From Amyelois transitella (taxonomy: Eukaryota; Arthropoda; Insecta; Lepidoptera; Pyralidae), in contig NC_083525.1 of NCBI RefSeq assembly GCF_032362555.1, positions 6,743,501 through 6,807,500 of the forward strand: a DNA stretch of 64,000 nt, read 5' to 3'. The position numbers were made by a program, and so were the translations under genes. A model generated the notes under the pieces. That model was not told the DNA's origin. It saw only the letters and a program-made list of their open reading frames with translations, and did no database searches. This document shows, in pieces, positions 46,601 to 53,800 of the stretch. Every line of letters begins with the position of its first letter. The stretch's first letter is position 1.

Positions 46601-46738
46601 CCTGCGCCAGCGCCAGTGCCACCTCCTAGACATAAGAGATCCTCCCTTTCAAGAGAACAGCCACCAGAATTGAGACCAACTAAAGTAGCGACAATTCCCG
46701 ATTCGGGATTCGAAACTGTAGATCTAAGAACTAAATAA
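25600..46738 (+). CDS. AA15-type lytic polysaccharide monooxygenase, membrane-anchored (two exons, 20-kb intron)
   Basis: Copper enzyme that oxidatively cleaves chitin or cellulose chains outside the cell. Main exon 45758-46738 (326 codons) has no in-frame Met at its start but encodes most of a signal peptide ending ...TCVWS, then the mature N-terminus HGRLIEPP. Counting from that His1, the second copper-brace ligand is His91 (TANHNGYF), and Cys pairs (31, 45/48, 100/110, 147/150, 165/174, 183) fit the family; Phe180 (EEFRACAD) is a candidate axial residue (inference). After residue 190 come a Thr/Pro-rich linker, one transmembrane helix ([20 protein letters not shown]) and a basic, Pro-rich cytoplasmic tail. 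The start is proposed to be ATGAAC at 25600-25605, which joins in phase 0 to give MNILWCGL... Confidence 0.85.
25606..29298. other. Proposed LPMO intron 1, first part: no gene seen
   Basis: AT-rich sequence without a supported gene. A SINE-like relic in reverse orientation lies at about 29005-29125. All open frames are short and lack recognisable motifs or splice partners. Confidence 0.5.
29321..29490. repeat. Left palindrome array of the Ginger element
   Basis: Six units related to the 20-bp palindrome AGTCAAAAGTACTTTTGACT. Their AGTACT centres begin at 29329, 29358, 29387, 29417, 29447 and 29476, i.e. every 29-30 bp. Unit 2 is perfect; others have one to four changes, mostly in the left arm. 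Spacers differ in sequence. Confidence 0.93.
29860..31825 (-). CDS. Ginger/GIN-type integrase-like transposase (KRBA2/SCAND3-like), two exons
   Basis: Exon 1 is 31825 down to 30414, donor AG|GTACGT; exon 2 is 30085 down to 29860, acceptor TTTTCCAG; 1,638 nt joined, 545 aa. H2C2 zinc finger (H95, H100, C129, C132), then an rve-type catalytic core with D160 (CQVDLID), D219 (HSDNGREF) and E256 (GSVERANQ), followed by a Glu/Gln/Lys-rich stretch (about 350-385). Exon 2 adds a Cys cluster, [20 protein letters not shown] followed by C-x3-C, resembling the CXC (tesmin-type) DNA-binding motif. The unspliced frame would end YVPTY and lose this domain. No frameshift or stop is seen, so the element may be recently active. 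Confidence 0.9.
30131..30350. repeat. CA-rich microsatellite in the Ginger transposase intron
   Basis: Alternating CA runs with GC interruptions. Three larger units start ACTAACAAATACACACACGC at about 30132, 30187 and 30305. It fills most of the 328 bp intron (30086-30413) of the transposase gene. Confidence 0.85.
31946..32112. repeat. Right palindrome array of the Ginger element
   Basis: Mirror of the left array: six units with centres beginning near 31954, 31983, 32012, 32040, 32069 and 32098 (28-29 bp steps). The outermost centre is 32-33 bp from the element end on both sides. Confidence 0.93.
32168..32258 (+). mobile_element. RTE LINE 3' tail relic beside the Ginger element
   Basis: Short match to the last 90 bp of the RTE family (AGTATAC..., GTAGTTTCTGCCTACCC, GGGAAATAAGCGTGATTTTA) ending in an imperfect TATG tail. 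Confidence 0.65.
32254..32769 (+). other. Unrecognised open frame, probable repeat relic
   Basis: 171 open codons with locally GC-rich composition ([18 protein letters not shown], then [16 protein letters not shown]). I do not recognise the family. It starts inside the RTE tail relic and ends inside a LINE fragment, has no donor/acceptor support, and lies in the proposed LPMO intron. Most likely the remnant of a mobile-element protein; a real exon is less likely. Confidence 0.3.
32787..32940 (+). mobile_element. 'AGCTGTGCCCGCGAC' LINE fragment, internally deleted
   Basis: ACTAGCTGTGCCCGCGACTT to TTTATAATATTAGTATAGAT with the middle missing (joins CCCCGTAG to TTCCTGAGATTAGCGCG). Confidence 0.85.
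32980..33125 (-). mobile_element. LINE 3' relic (reverse)
   Basis: TTTATTTTCAAAATTGGATG... and AGCGGAACAAACTATACTGC read in reverse like a LINE end with its AAAATAAA tail. A related + orientation piece ends at about 55330-55490 (ATAATAATGAATAAACATTT). Confidence 0.45.
33227..33299. repeat. Two-unit tandem repeat
   Basis: ATATTTCGTCAAATAACGC followed by CAGGCGCTTT / TAGTCGCTTT occurs twice, 43 bp apart. Confidence 0.75.
33573..33852 (+). mobile_element. 'AGCTGTGCCCGCGAC' LINE fragment, full form
   Basis: Longest copy: AACTGTGGCCGCGACTTCGT through TTGCAGTGTGATGATAAATA and GAACCAGTAGTTGCTGAGAT to the TTAGTATAGAT end. Confidence 0.85.
34607..34885 (+). mobile_element. SINE-like element with a duplicated head
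   Basis: Full copy; the head motif GTGTGGTTCCC occurs twice (TGCCGTGTGGTTCCCTGCAG then TGCTGTGTGGTTCCCAGCACC), a local tandem duplication. It ends GACGTGACCATATGTATGG and a TGTATGTATG tail. Confidence 0.85.
34900..35165 (+). repeat. Interspersed repeat ('CTCTCATCTCTGCGTGTTCC' family)
   Basis: The block TCTCTCATCTCTGCGTGTTC..TTGCACC..CTCAGA recurs at 9165-9240 (TCTCTCATCTCTGCATGTTC) and 35440-35480 (TCTCTCAACTCCGCATGCTC). The rest is pyrimidine-rich with open frames but no domain I recognise. Probably part of a larger retroelement. Confidence 0.45.
35300..35400 (-). repeat. LINE tail relic (reverse)
   Basis: TTTATTTATTTAACCTTTAT, TGTACAAAATACAATTGTAA and AGTGCATTATCTAACAGTCA: the pattern of a reversed LINE 3' end with its AATAAA-rich tail. 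Confidence 0.4.
36000..36555 (+). mobile_element. RTE-clade LINE, 5'-truncated 3' end with TATG tail
   Basis: Contains the C-terminal part of an RTE reverse transcriptase followed after the stop by GCGTGATTTTATG and a (TATG)n tail. 5' truncation is usual for LINE insertions. It is the best preserved member of a family with relics all over the window. Confidence 0.88.
36006..36533 (+). pseudogene. C-terminal fragment of RTE reverse transcriptase
   Basis: About 175 open codons to a stop after PSGKEA. Recognised by the RTE C-terminal signature: [69 protein letters not shown] and [20 protein letters not shown]. The endonuclease domain and polymerase core (including the YADD-type site) are missing, so it cannot act alone. 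The frame is uninterrupted, implying a fairly recent insertion. Confidence 0.88.
36776..37030 (+). mobile_element. SINE-like element 3' of the RTE fragment
   Basis: Starts TTGCCGTGTGGTTCCCAGCA and ends GGGGATATGGACGTGATTAT. It lies 230 bp from the RTE LINE end at 36555. Confidence 0.85.
37622..37893 (+). mobile_element. 'AGCTGTGCCCGCGAC' LINE fragment
   Basis: ACTAGCTGTGCCCGTGACTC to CTTCAGCTTTATAATATTA, with ATTAGCGCGTTCAAACAAAC inside. Confidence 0.85.
37900..42400. other. Proposed LPMO intron 1, middle part: no gene seen
   Basis: Apart from the LINE fragment at 39037-39232, only AT-rich sequence and short frames without motifs. A small AATCC/AAATCC microsatellite lies at 41400-41437. Confidence 0.5.
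39037..39232 (+). mobile_element. LINE-derived 3' fragment, near-identical to 5852-6050
   Basis: Same borders (ACTAGAGGCCGCCCGCGACT to CCTTTATAATAGTAGGAT). Such short, sharply bounded copies are typical of lepidopteran non-LTR retrotransposon ends; the exact clade is not determined. Confidence 0.82.
42404..43724 (-). mobile_element. mariner element, copy 2 (intact), in the proposed LPMO intron
   Basis: 1,321 bp, inverted relative to copy 1, with the same roughly 28 bp imperfect terminal inverted repeats and TA duplications at 42402-42403 and 43725-43726. It contains one uninterrupted transposase frame. Only about five base differences and two single-base indels separate it from the copy at 11643-12963. 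Confidence 0.95.
42456..43529 (-). CDS. Mariner DD34D transposase, intact
   Basis: 357 codons starting [10 protein letters not shown] at 43529; an open frame continues 25 codons upstream but the mariner start is the MDKN methionine. N-terminal helix-turn-helix region (about 1-110, with SGRPSTSAT and [19 protein letters not shown]), then the catalytic domain with D158 (TGDETW), D253 (HHDNAPSH) and D288 ([11 protein letters not shown]). The 34-residue gap between the last two Asp defines mariner. It cuts and pastes its own element at TA sites. All catalytic residues are present, so it may still be active; activity itself cannot be read from sequence. Confidence 0.95.
   Translation of the reverse strand: MDKNIEQRVCLKFCIANGISCSESLKMLQKAYGESTLSKTRAYEWYKAFKSGRDVMEDLTRSGRPSTSATEVNIAKVKEIVTENPHSTLREIATELSVSHESIRTILTNNLGMKHVVARLVPKDLNFFQKLNRMRVAEDMLERVNSDPTFMKRIVTGDETWVYEFDMQTSQQASEWRLPTEPKPKKPRQSRSKVKVMLTVFFDYRGVVHSEFLPEGQTVNKEYYLSVMRRLREQIRRKRPDLWKENSWILHHDNAPSHKAIIVNEFLTKHSTNTIEQPPYSPDMAPADFFLFPKLKLPLRGTRFQSVEDIKENSRRELTSIPETAFKKCFDDWIIRWRKCIVSKGAYFEGDKINLDE
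43727..45757. other. Proposed LPMO intron 1, last part: no gene seen
   Basis: Sequence of moderate AT content with no repeat I recognise and no supported frame. It ends in a good polypyrimidine-AG acceptor (TTTTCTATCTTTCCAG). Confidence 0.5.
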
Positions 46739-46917
46739 GATGCTATTTTAATATTAAGTTGACTGTAGCAACGTACCACTGCCCTAAGTGATAATAGCGT
46801 GAAGGTTGAATGTTTGAATGGTGAGAACTGCGATTGATTTATCAGTGTATTGTTGATTGATAAAGAGGTTTACCTAGTATTTGACTATGATTTACTATTG
46901 TAAATTTTATTTATGTT

Positions 46918-46923
46918 ATTAAA
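46918..46923 (+). terminator. Possible LPMO poly(A) signal (ATTAAA variant)
   Basis: ATTAAA 180 bases past the stop codon, followed by TGGTTGTTCTTTATTTTTTGTTG, a GT/T-rich stretch. No AATAAA occurs between the stop and this site. Confidence 0.4.
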
Positions 46924-46971
46924 TGTAAGTAAAATATGGACACCTGGTTGTTCTTTATTTTTTGTTGTATC

Positions 46972-47190
46972 CTTACATACATATATCACGGATTACAGGT
47001 TAGACAGAGTCAACGGAAGGCCTATATTGTCTAAAAGAGTAAATGTCTACGTTCAGCTGAAATAGCATAATAATTTCTATGTGAAACAAATTGCCAGCCC
47101 ATCATTGCCTAAAAGTAAAATCCCAAATATAATATAAACTTCCCCTTGACTGACTTTTACAATCTGGAAGGGGAGAAAAGCAGCTGGCAC
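46972..47190 (-). mobile_element. SINE-like element between LPMO and NAA25
   Basis: Reverse copy from the ACATACATATATCACGG tail through AGACAGAGTCAAC and CCAGCCCATC to the decayed head CAGCTGGCACAC. Strongly diverged. Confidence 0.72.
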
Positions 47191-47843
47191 ACATTATATT
47201 TTTTCTTCGCTACCTTATTCAGCATAGAAGCTTGCACTAGATGAATGTGACTATTCCCTCATATCCACGAGGTAGATACGTATGTGATCTAGTGGTCCTA
47301 TTTTAAAGTGACACTCGATAACCATACGGCACTACGTAGGTTGAGATCAAGCTAGCACAGCCATCTGGCTGTGCTAGCACACCACCACCTCCACTTGATT
47401 ATGAGGTGGCCCCTGTATAATATCCACTTAATTATAAATGATGGGTGATTCAGGTATCTCCTGGACCGTATACGTACACAATATTATATTGTCGAATCGC
47501 GAAAACGAAACCGCTATTTATTCGGCTTTTTGCTTTTTATTTAGGCTTTGCTAAGGTTGAATTTTATAAGTGAATTCAATAAACCGCTAAAAATTATAAT
47601 TTTGAAAAATACAATTTCTGAAGCACTTGTTTCATTGAAACTGAGGGTTGGAAATGTTGTTACCTCTGTGGTTACCTTAAATTGTTACCTCCGACCGAAA
47701 TACAGATTTTTATCCTGGCAACACTTTTGCAAATATCACTGTCAGGCGATCTATCCAGAGACAAAATCGCAAAACAAACGTGCTGAAAAAAGGCTGAAAG
47801 AGTCCGGAGAGCGCGTTTATTTTTGAGAAAAAGCATTTTCTAA

Positions 47844-47879
47844 ATGAAAAATGGCTGTGCGGCCTCAAAACATAAATGA
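47844..47879 (+). promoter_or_regulatory. Overlapping upstream ORF at the NAA25 start
   Basis: ATG at 47844, seven bases before the NAA25 ATG and in another frame, encodes 11 residues (MKNGCAASKHK) and stops at TGA 47877-47879, inside the NAA25 coding sequence. The first ATG has T at -3 (weak), the second A at -3 and G at +4 (strong), so leaky scanning would reach NAA25. The 5' UTR start is unknown, so transcription across it is inferred. Confidence 0.6.
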
Positions 47880-50800
47880 CGGTGGTATTGTAGAGCGTCG
47901 ACTACGGCCAATTTACGGTAAGGATCTCAATGTTCTATTTTCCGAACCTACCTTTCCCGGAGTTTAGCATTGCAGCTTCTATATTAAGACTATTTATTTA
48001 TTTTTCAGACTGGTTGGATAATGGAAACAATAAAAAAGCCCTGCAAGAAGCAGAGAAAGTGTTGAAAAAGAGTCCGGCTTTGCAAGCGGCTAGAGCTTTG
48101 AAAGCCCTGGCGCTTTTTAGGTTAGGTAAAGCATCAGAGGCGCACCAATTATTAGATGCTCTTGCTGAGGAGAAACCGAGTGATGATACCACTCTTCAAG
48201 CGATGACAATAACATATAGAGAGTCTCAACAATGTAAGTTAAATGATCTACATTTGGCACAGATTATTTCAGTATGAGCTTAGTGAGTACTGGAAAGACG
48301 ACGCTGCTAACACAATAGCATTAAAAGTCTCAAAATCTCGAATAATTCTCATTAGACATACATACATAAAATCACGCCTCTTTCCCAGAGGTGTATTCAG
48401 AGACTACCTCTTTCCACTTGCCACGATCTCTGCATACTTCCTTTGCTTCATCCACATTCATAACTCTCTTCATGCAATTAGACATCATTTTAATTATATC
48501 CAATAATTATACTTTTATACTTACATTTATACAATGGTTATCTAATTAGACTCCTAATGCTATTTTGTTGGGAGTGTTGTCTTGCCAGTACTGACTAAGC
48601 TCATATTGTAATAAGAATTTATGCTTAATGATGGAATTTTGATTCAAATAGTGACAGGTTGCTAGGTCATCACATACAAGAAGAATTCTAAGCTCTATAG
48701 CCTTTCCATTAGTGGCCTGCATACATTCCCTGATGAAAAAAATATTAGGCTATGTAAAATTAAAAGTATTTTTTATTGTAGTACCTAAAGCATGTGCACT
48801 GTACGAAGCAGCAGTGAAAGTGGATCCGACTAATGAGGAGCTGCACTCCCATCTGTTCATGTCCTATGTCCGGATTGGTGACCATCTGTCCCAGCAAAGG
48901 GCCGCGATGACTCTATATAAGTTCGCACCCAAAAATCCTTACTATTTCTGGGCAGTGATGAGCATTGTTTTACAGGTATGTCGGTCTCTTACACATAAAA
49001 TTCTGGGCAAAATAAATATTTTTGAAGACCATTTTATACATGCATATGTAAAATCAAATATTTACACATTGAAAACATTTCAAAGTGCAAATATTTCAGA
49101 AATTAATTTACTATTCAACTGAGTACCTAGTTTCCTTCAATAAATTTTGTACAAAGTATGGTGATTACAATTTTGATTAATCAAAGACTTTCTACAAAAA
49201 AAAAAACCTCAATCAGTTATAATGGACTTGTAATCTTATTTTTTAGGCAAAATCATCAGAGGACAGCAAGAAAAGAGGTCTTTTGCTCACTCTTGCTCAA
49301 CGCATGGTTGACAACTTCATAGCAGAAAACAAAATAGATGTTGAACAAGAGGCTAGGCTGTACATAATGATTTTAGAACTTCAAGAGAAGTGGGAAGACA
49401 TTTTGAAGTTTGTTCAAGGTCCTCTTTACAGTAAATTAAACCCGTGTTACACGGCACAAGCATGCATTCCGTATTTGAAGAAACTCGGACAATGGAGGAA
49501 GCTTAACCTTCTCTGTAAAGAGCTGTTATGGGATAACCACGACAGATGGGACTATTATTTACCATATTTTGACTCAGTGTTTGAATTAATGAAAGAAACA
49601 GATGGGGATAAAGAAAGTCCAGTGGACAATACAGCAGAGAAATGTCATGAATTTATATGTCAATTGCTCGAGAGTGATTCCTCAGGGAAGCAGTTACGGG
49701 GGCCTTATTTAGCAAGGTTAGAGTTATGGAAGCGGTTATCGGTGGATGGTGATCCGACGGAGTTGCTCGGCAGCGGGGTTGCGCTGTGTGTGCAGTATTT
49801 GAGAGTGTTTGCAAAGAAGCCCTGTGCTGTGCCGGATATGAGGCCGTTTTTAACCATGATCCCGCAACAGGAGAGGGAGGAGCACTGTAGGGATTTCTTG
49901 ACGTGTTTGGGCTTCGATGAGAACAGTGAACCTGAAACTGTAAGTGAAACTTTAATCTATAATATACAAAAGAAGGCATTCCTTCAAGACTCAGAGAATA
50001 CATACATTCTATCACGCCTTTCCATAAGGGTAGACAGATACTATGGAATTCCACTTGTATATGAGAATTCTCTGAATTACTCCACAAACTCCAAACTCAT
50101 CTTCCTCTTCATTGTTTAAAACAAGCTGTGCCCGCGACTTCGTCTGCGTGGATTAGTTGTTTTGGGCATCATTGAAGCCTTCAAGGATGAATAATTTTCC
50201 CAGATTTTTTCACATTTTCCATTATTTCTTCGCTCCTAAAAGTTGCAGTGTGATGTTATAAAGCCTTCCTCGATAAAGGGTCTATGCAATACAAAAAAAA
50301 AATCAAAACAGTAGTTCCTGAGATTAGCGCGTTCAGAAAAACTCTTCAGCTTTATAATATTAGTATAGATTATTATGTACTACAACTATTAACATACTGT
50401 TATGTTGTGTCACATAGTGCCTACAACAACTATTTTTAAACAGAAAAATAATAGTTACTTCCAAGTTTGAATATTTTTCAGACGGAAGACGTCCAACGTC
50501 ACATTTCGTGCTTGATAGCGTGGCGGCTGACGGCGAAGCCCCTCAATGCTGAGGAGAACCTCGCGCTGGCTGAACTTCTGAGGAGGCATTACCTGCGCTC
50601 TGTGGAGAGGAAACTCTTGACGGCCACAGTTACTGAGCTCTGTGCTGTAGACGTGTACGGAATATTCGCCGCGCATCATTATTTCTATGCTGGTATGTAT
50701 TCGTTTTTTTATTCGATTGCACAATGTTTATATTTTAAAGTTACTGGTATTAGATATTTTTTTTATATTAATATTCTGGCTTAAATTAAAAGCACCCATA

Positions 50801-53800
50801 AACAATTTGTAAAAGAATAATCTATAAGAAGCAAAGCTTAGCACGATTATTGAATGAGTATATATATATATATATATTTCATTTATATGTATATATATAT
50901 ATACATATATACATATAAATGAAATCTCGTGCTAAATATAAACATATGTACAAGTCAGACACTTTATGACCTAAAAGTGTGTGTCTGAAAAATCCATATA
51001 TACAAACATACAGGGTGACTTTTAATTCAACTGCATAAATTTAACTGTTAAGTGTACTCATCTAAAGGATATTTAAAAACGTTGAAATAAAAATATCGGT
51101 TCATATTTCAGAAAGTCCGAAAAAAAATAAATGTATTAAAATCCACGTACCTAAATACGTAATATCACCCCGGTCGGTGAAAAAGCGACGCGTAAGATTC
51201 GGAGGTCAAGGACACAAATCATTTAGCTGAGCGATCTCGACAACTCTGTACTTTACTTGATCTTGATACTAGAAAAAAAAAATTTTTTTCAGACATTTAT
51301 TTACATGTTTAGTTTTAATTTCTTTTTGTAGTATTGGTCTTTAATAAAGCGTGTGACGTAGTTTTTGAGGGTTTTTTAAATGTGAAAATGATGACGTTTA
51401 ATTTAAATAAAAATAGGCTCAAACGGCTCAGAAGCATGGGTATAGTCAATGTTTAAAAGGATGCAGTTGTTTTAAATGTCACCCTGTATCATCTCGTCTA
51501 TATCCCTTGCGGGGTAGACAGAGCCAACAGTCTTGAAAAGACTGATAGGCCACGTTCGGCTGTTTAGCTTTATGATAGAATTGAGATTCTATCATTAAGT
51601 CTATAAACCTAATCAGTGAGGCAATGAGGCAATATTCTATAATTGAACAACTATAATATAATTTATTTCAGCTATGGATCTACAAAGCTCTGCTCCTTTG
51701 GTGGAAGCTCTCCATTTGTTAGAGTTGGTGCTACAGAATTCTCCCGCCAATTTCCACGCGAAGCTACTGCTCATCACGATGTATCATATTCTTGGTGAGT
51801 ACCATACCCTGTCATTTATTCAAAATATCATAGTATATTTATTGAATTTCATACAGACATACATACATATAGTAGAGCGTTGGCGGTCGAATCGATATGG
51901 TGCATTGTTAAAACGCAGTATCGCTTAAACCGGCGGGTTTGAATCCCACCTCGACCATGTACTAAAGACTATTTTCAAAGTTAGGTACATTAGTTTTGAT
52001 ACTAACCGATGCTCTAACGGTGAGGGAAGAAATCGTGAGGGAACCTGCACATTGGGGCTACTGGATATGATACATAAAGTCGCGTCGTGTAAAAACCTGA
52101 CATCCAATCTAGTAATCGTCGTAGGCTCCTCTCCAGAGTGGTGAGGATGCAACCGGGACTGAAGCCAGGACGAGGCAGATATATACGTGATAGTCACATT
52201 TATGTCACTTGCGGGATAGACAGAGCCAACAGTCTTGAAAGACTGATAGGTCACGTTTAGCTGTTTAGCCTAATGATAGAATTGAGATTCAAATAGTGAC
52301 AGGTTGCTAGGCCATCGCTCTTCTACGTTGTTACACTTAGAAGAGCGAGGGACATGTCATACACTTATCTATGTTAAAATAGAAATCTTCCATTTATTAA
52401 CCCATACTTCGCACTTATCTTTTTATTTACTAATTTATGTACACAGAAAACATCGAGATTGATAAACACAAGAAACAAAATTACAAAGGTTCTGCTTATT
52501 TCAAAAGAAATCTCTTATCTTTTTATTCGCGCTCACAAGAGATATAATCTATTATTTGAGCTTAGGAATATTCAATTTGTACAGGTAACGCCCTTGCCGC
52601 GGATAGTGTATACCGCACGCTGGAAGTGAAGCACATCCAGCTGATGTCGCTGGGCTGGCTGCACGCGGCGCGCCTCACTCCCGTGGCCGCCTCCAGGGCG
52701 CTGCAGCTGCTGGCTGACACCAGGGCCTTCCACACTCACCACAGCAAGGACGTGAGTCATCATACAGTGTATACCGCACGCTGGAAGTGAAGCACATCCA
52801 GCTGATGTCGCTGGGCTGGCTGCACGCGGCGCGCCTCACTCCCGTGGCCGCCTCCAGGGCGCTGCAGCTGCTGGCTGACACCAGGGCCTTCCACACTCAC
52901 CACAGCAAGGACGTGAGTCATCATACAGTGTATACCGCACGCTGGAAGTGAAGCACATCCAGCTGATGTCGCTGGGCTGGCTGACACCAGGGCCTTCCAC
53001 ACTCACCACAGCAAGGACGTGAGTCACCATACAGTGTATACCGCTCGCTGGAAGTGAAGCACATCCAGCTGATGTCGCTGGGCTGGCTGACACCAGGGCC
53101 TTCCACACTCACCACAGCAAGGACGTGAGTGACCCATAGACTAAAGACTGACTATAGTCCTTTGAATGTCACTTGATGTCTGTGTGAGCAGGATGAAACG
53201 ATAAGTGTGCCGTTGGTGTGCTTTATACTCTCAGTCTTTATGGAGTCACTATAAAGTGTATACAGCAAGCTTAATGTGAGGGTTTATACACAAACGCATA
53301 AAGGCAATGTGTCTCTTTCTATCTTTGGCGTTAAATGGTGTGGTAGAAAGAAAGATAAGATCCCTTACTAATATTATAAATGCCAAAAAGTCTGTCCCTC
53401 TGTTTCGCTTTCACAGCTAAACCACCGCACCGATTGAAATGAAATTTGGTATGCACAATAAAGTTATAGTTTAAAAGTTAAAAAAACCCGCGTTCTTACA
53501 TAAGATACTCTTATTTTAAAATCAGCCACTAAAATGGTGAGTGAAATGTCGTATGTCATATTATTGGAAATGTCATTAATGATGTGCCGTGTGGTTTCCG
53601 GCATCATTAGAAAAGAAAGCATAGGACCATTCCTCTCTTTTCATCTCTTTTCCATGGATGTCGTAAAAGGCGAGTAGGGGATAGGCTTATAAACTTGGTA
53701 TTCTTCTTTTAGGCAACAGACTAGCAACTACTAGTCACTATTTGAATCTCAATTTAGCCAAACAGCTAAACATGGTCTATCAGTCTTTGAAATTCTTGAC

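Larger units (their letters stand above)
46739..47843. other. Intergenic region LPMO-NAA25
   Basis: Contains the LPMO 3' UTR, the SINE-like copy at 46972-47190, a 13-bp perfect hairpin at 47351-47378 (GCTAGCACAGCCA / TGGCTGTGCTAGC, 2-base loop) and the presumed NAA25 promoter. No TATA box or other clear core element was seen. Confidence 0.55.

Noticed and set aside
49940..50119. Exon 4 of NAA25 reading on beyond 49939
   Set aside because: The open frame continues into an inverted repeat relic and lacks family similarity; the GTAAGT donor at 49940 and phase-0 join to 50482 are convincing.
51925..51960. tRNA gene-like B box (GGGTTTGAATCCCACC)
   Set aside because: No matching A box or acceptor stem and followed by a repeated SINE body.
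52572..53115. Series of overlapping minus-strand frames
   Set aside because: Repeated frames created by the tandem exon 7 copies of NAA25, not genes.
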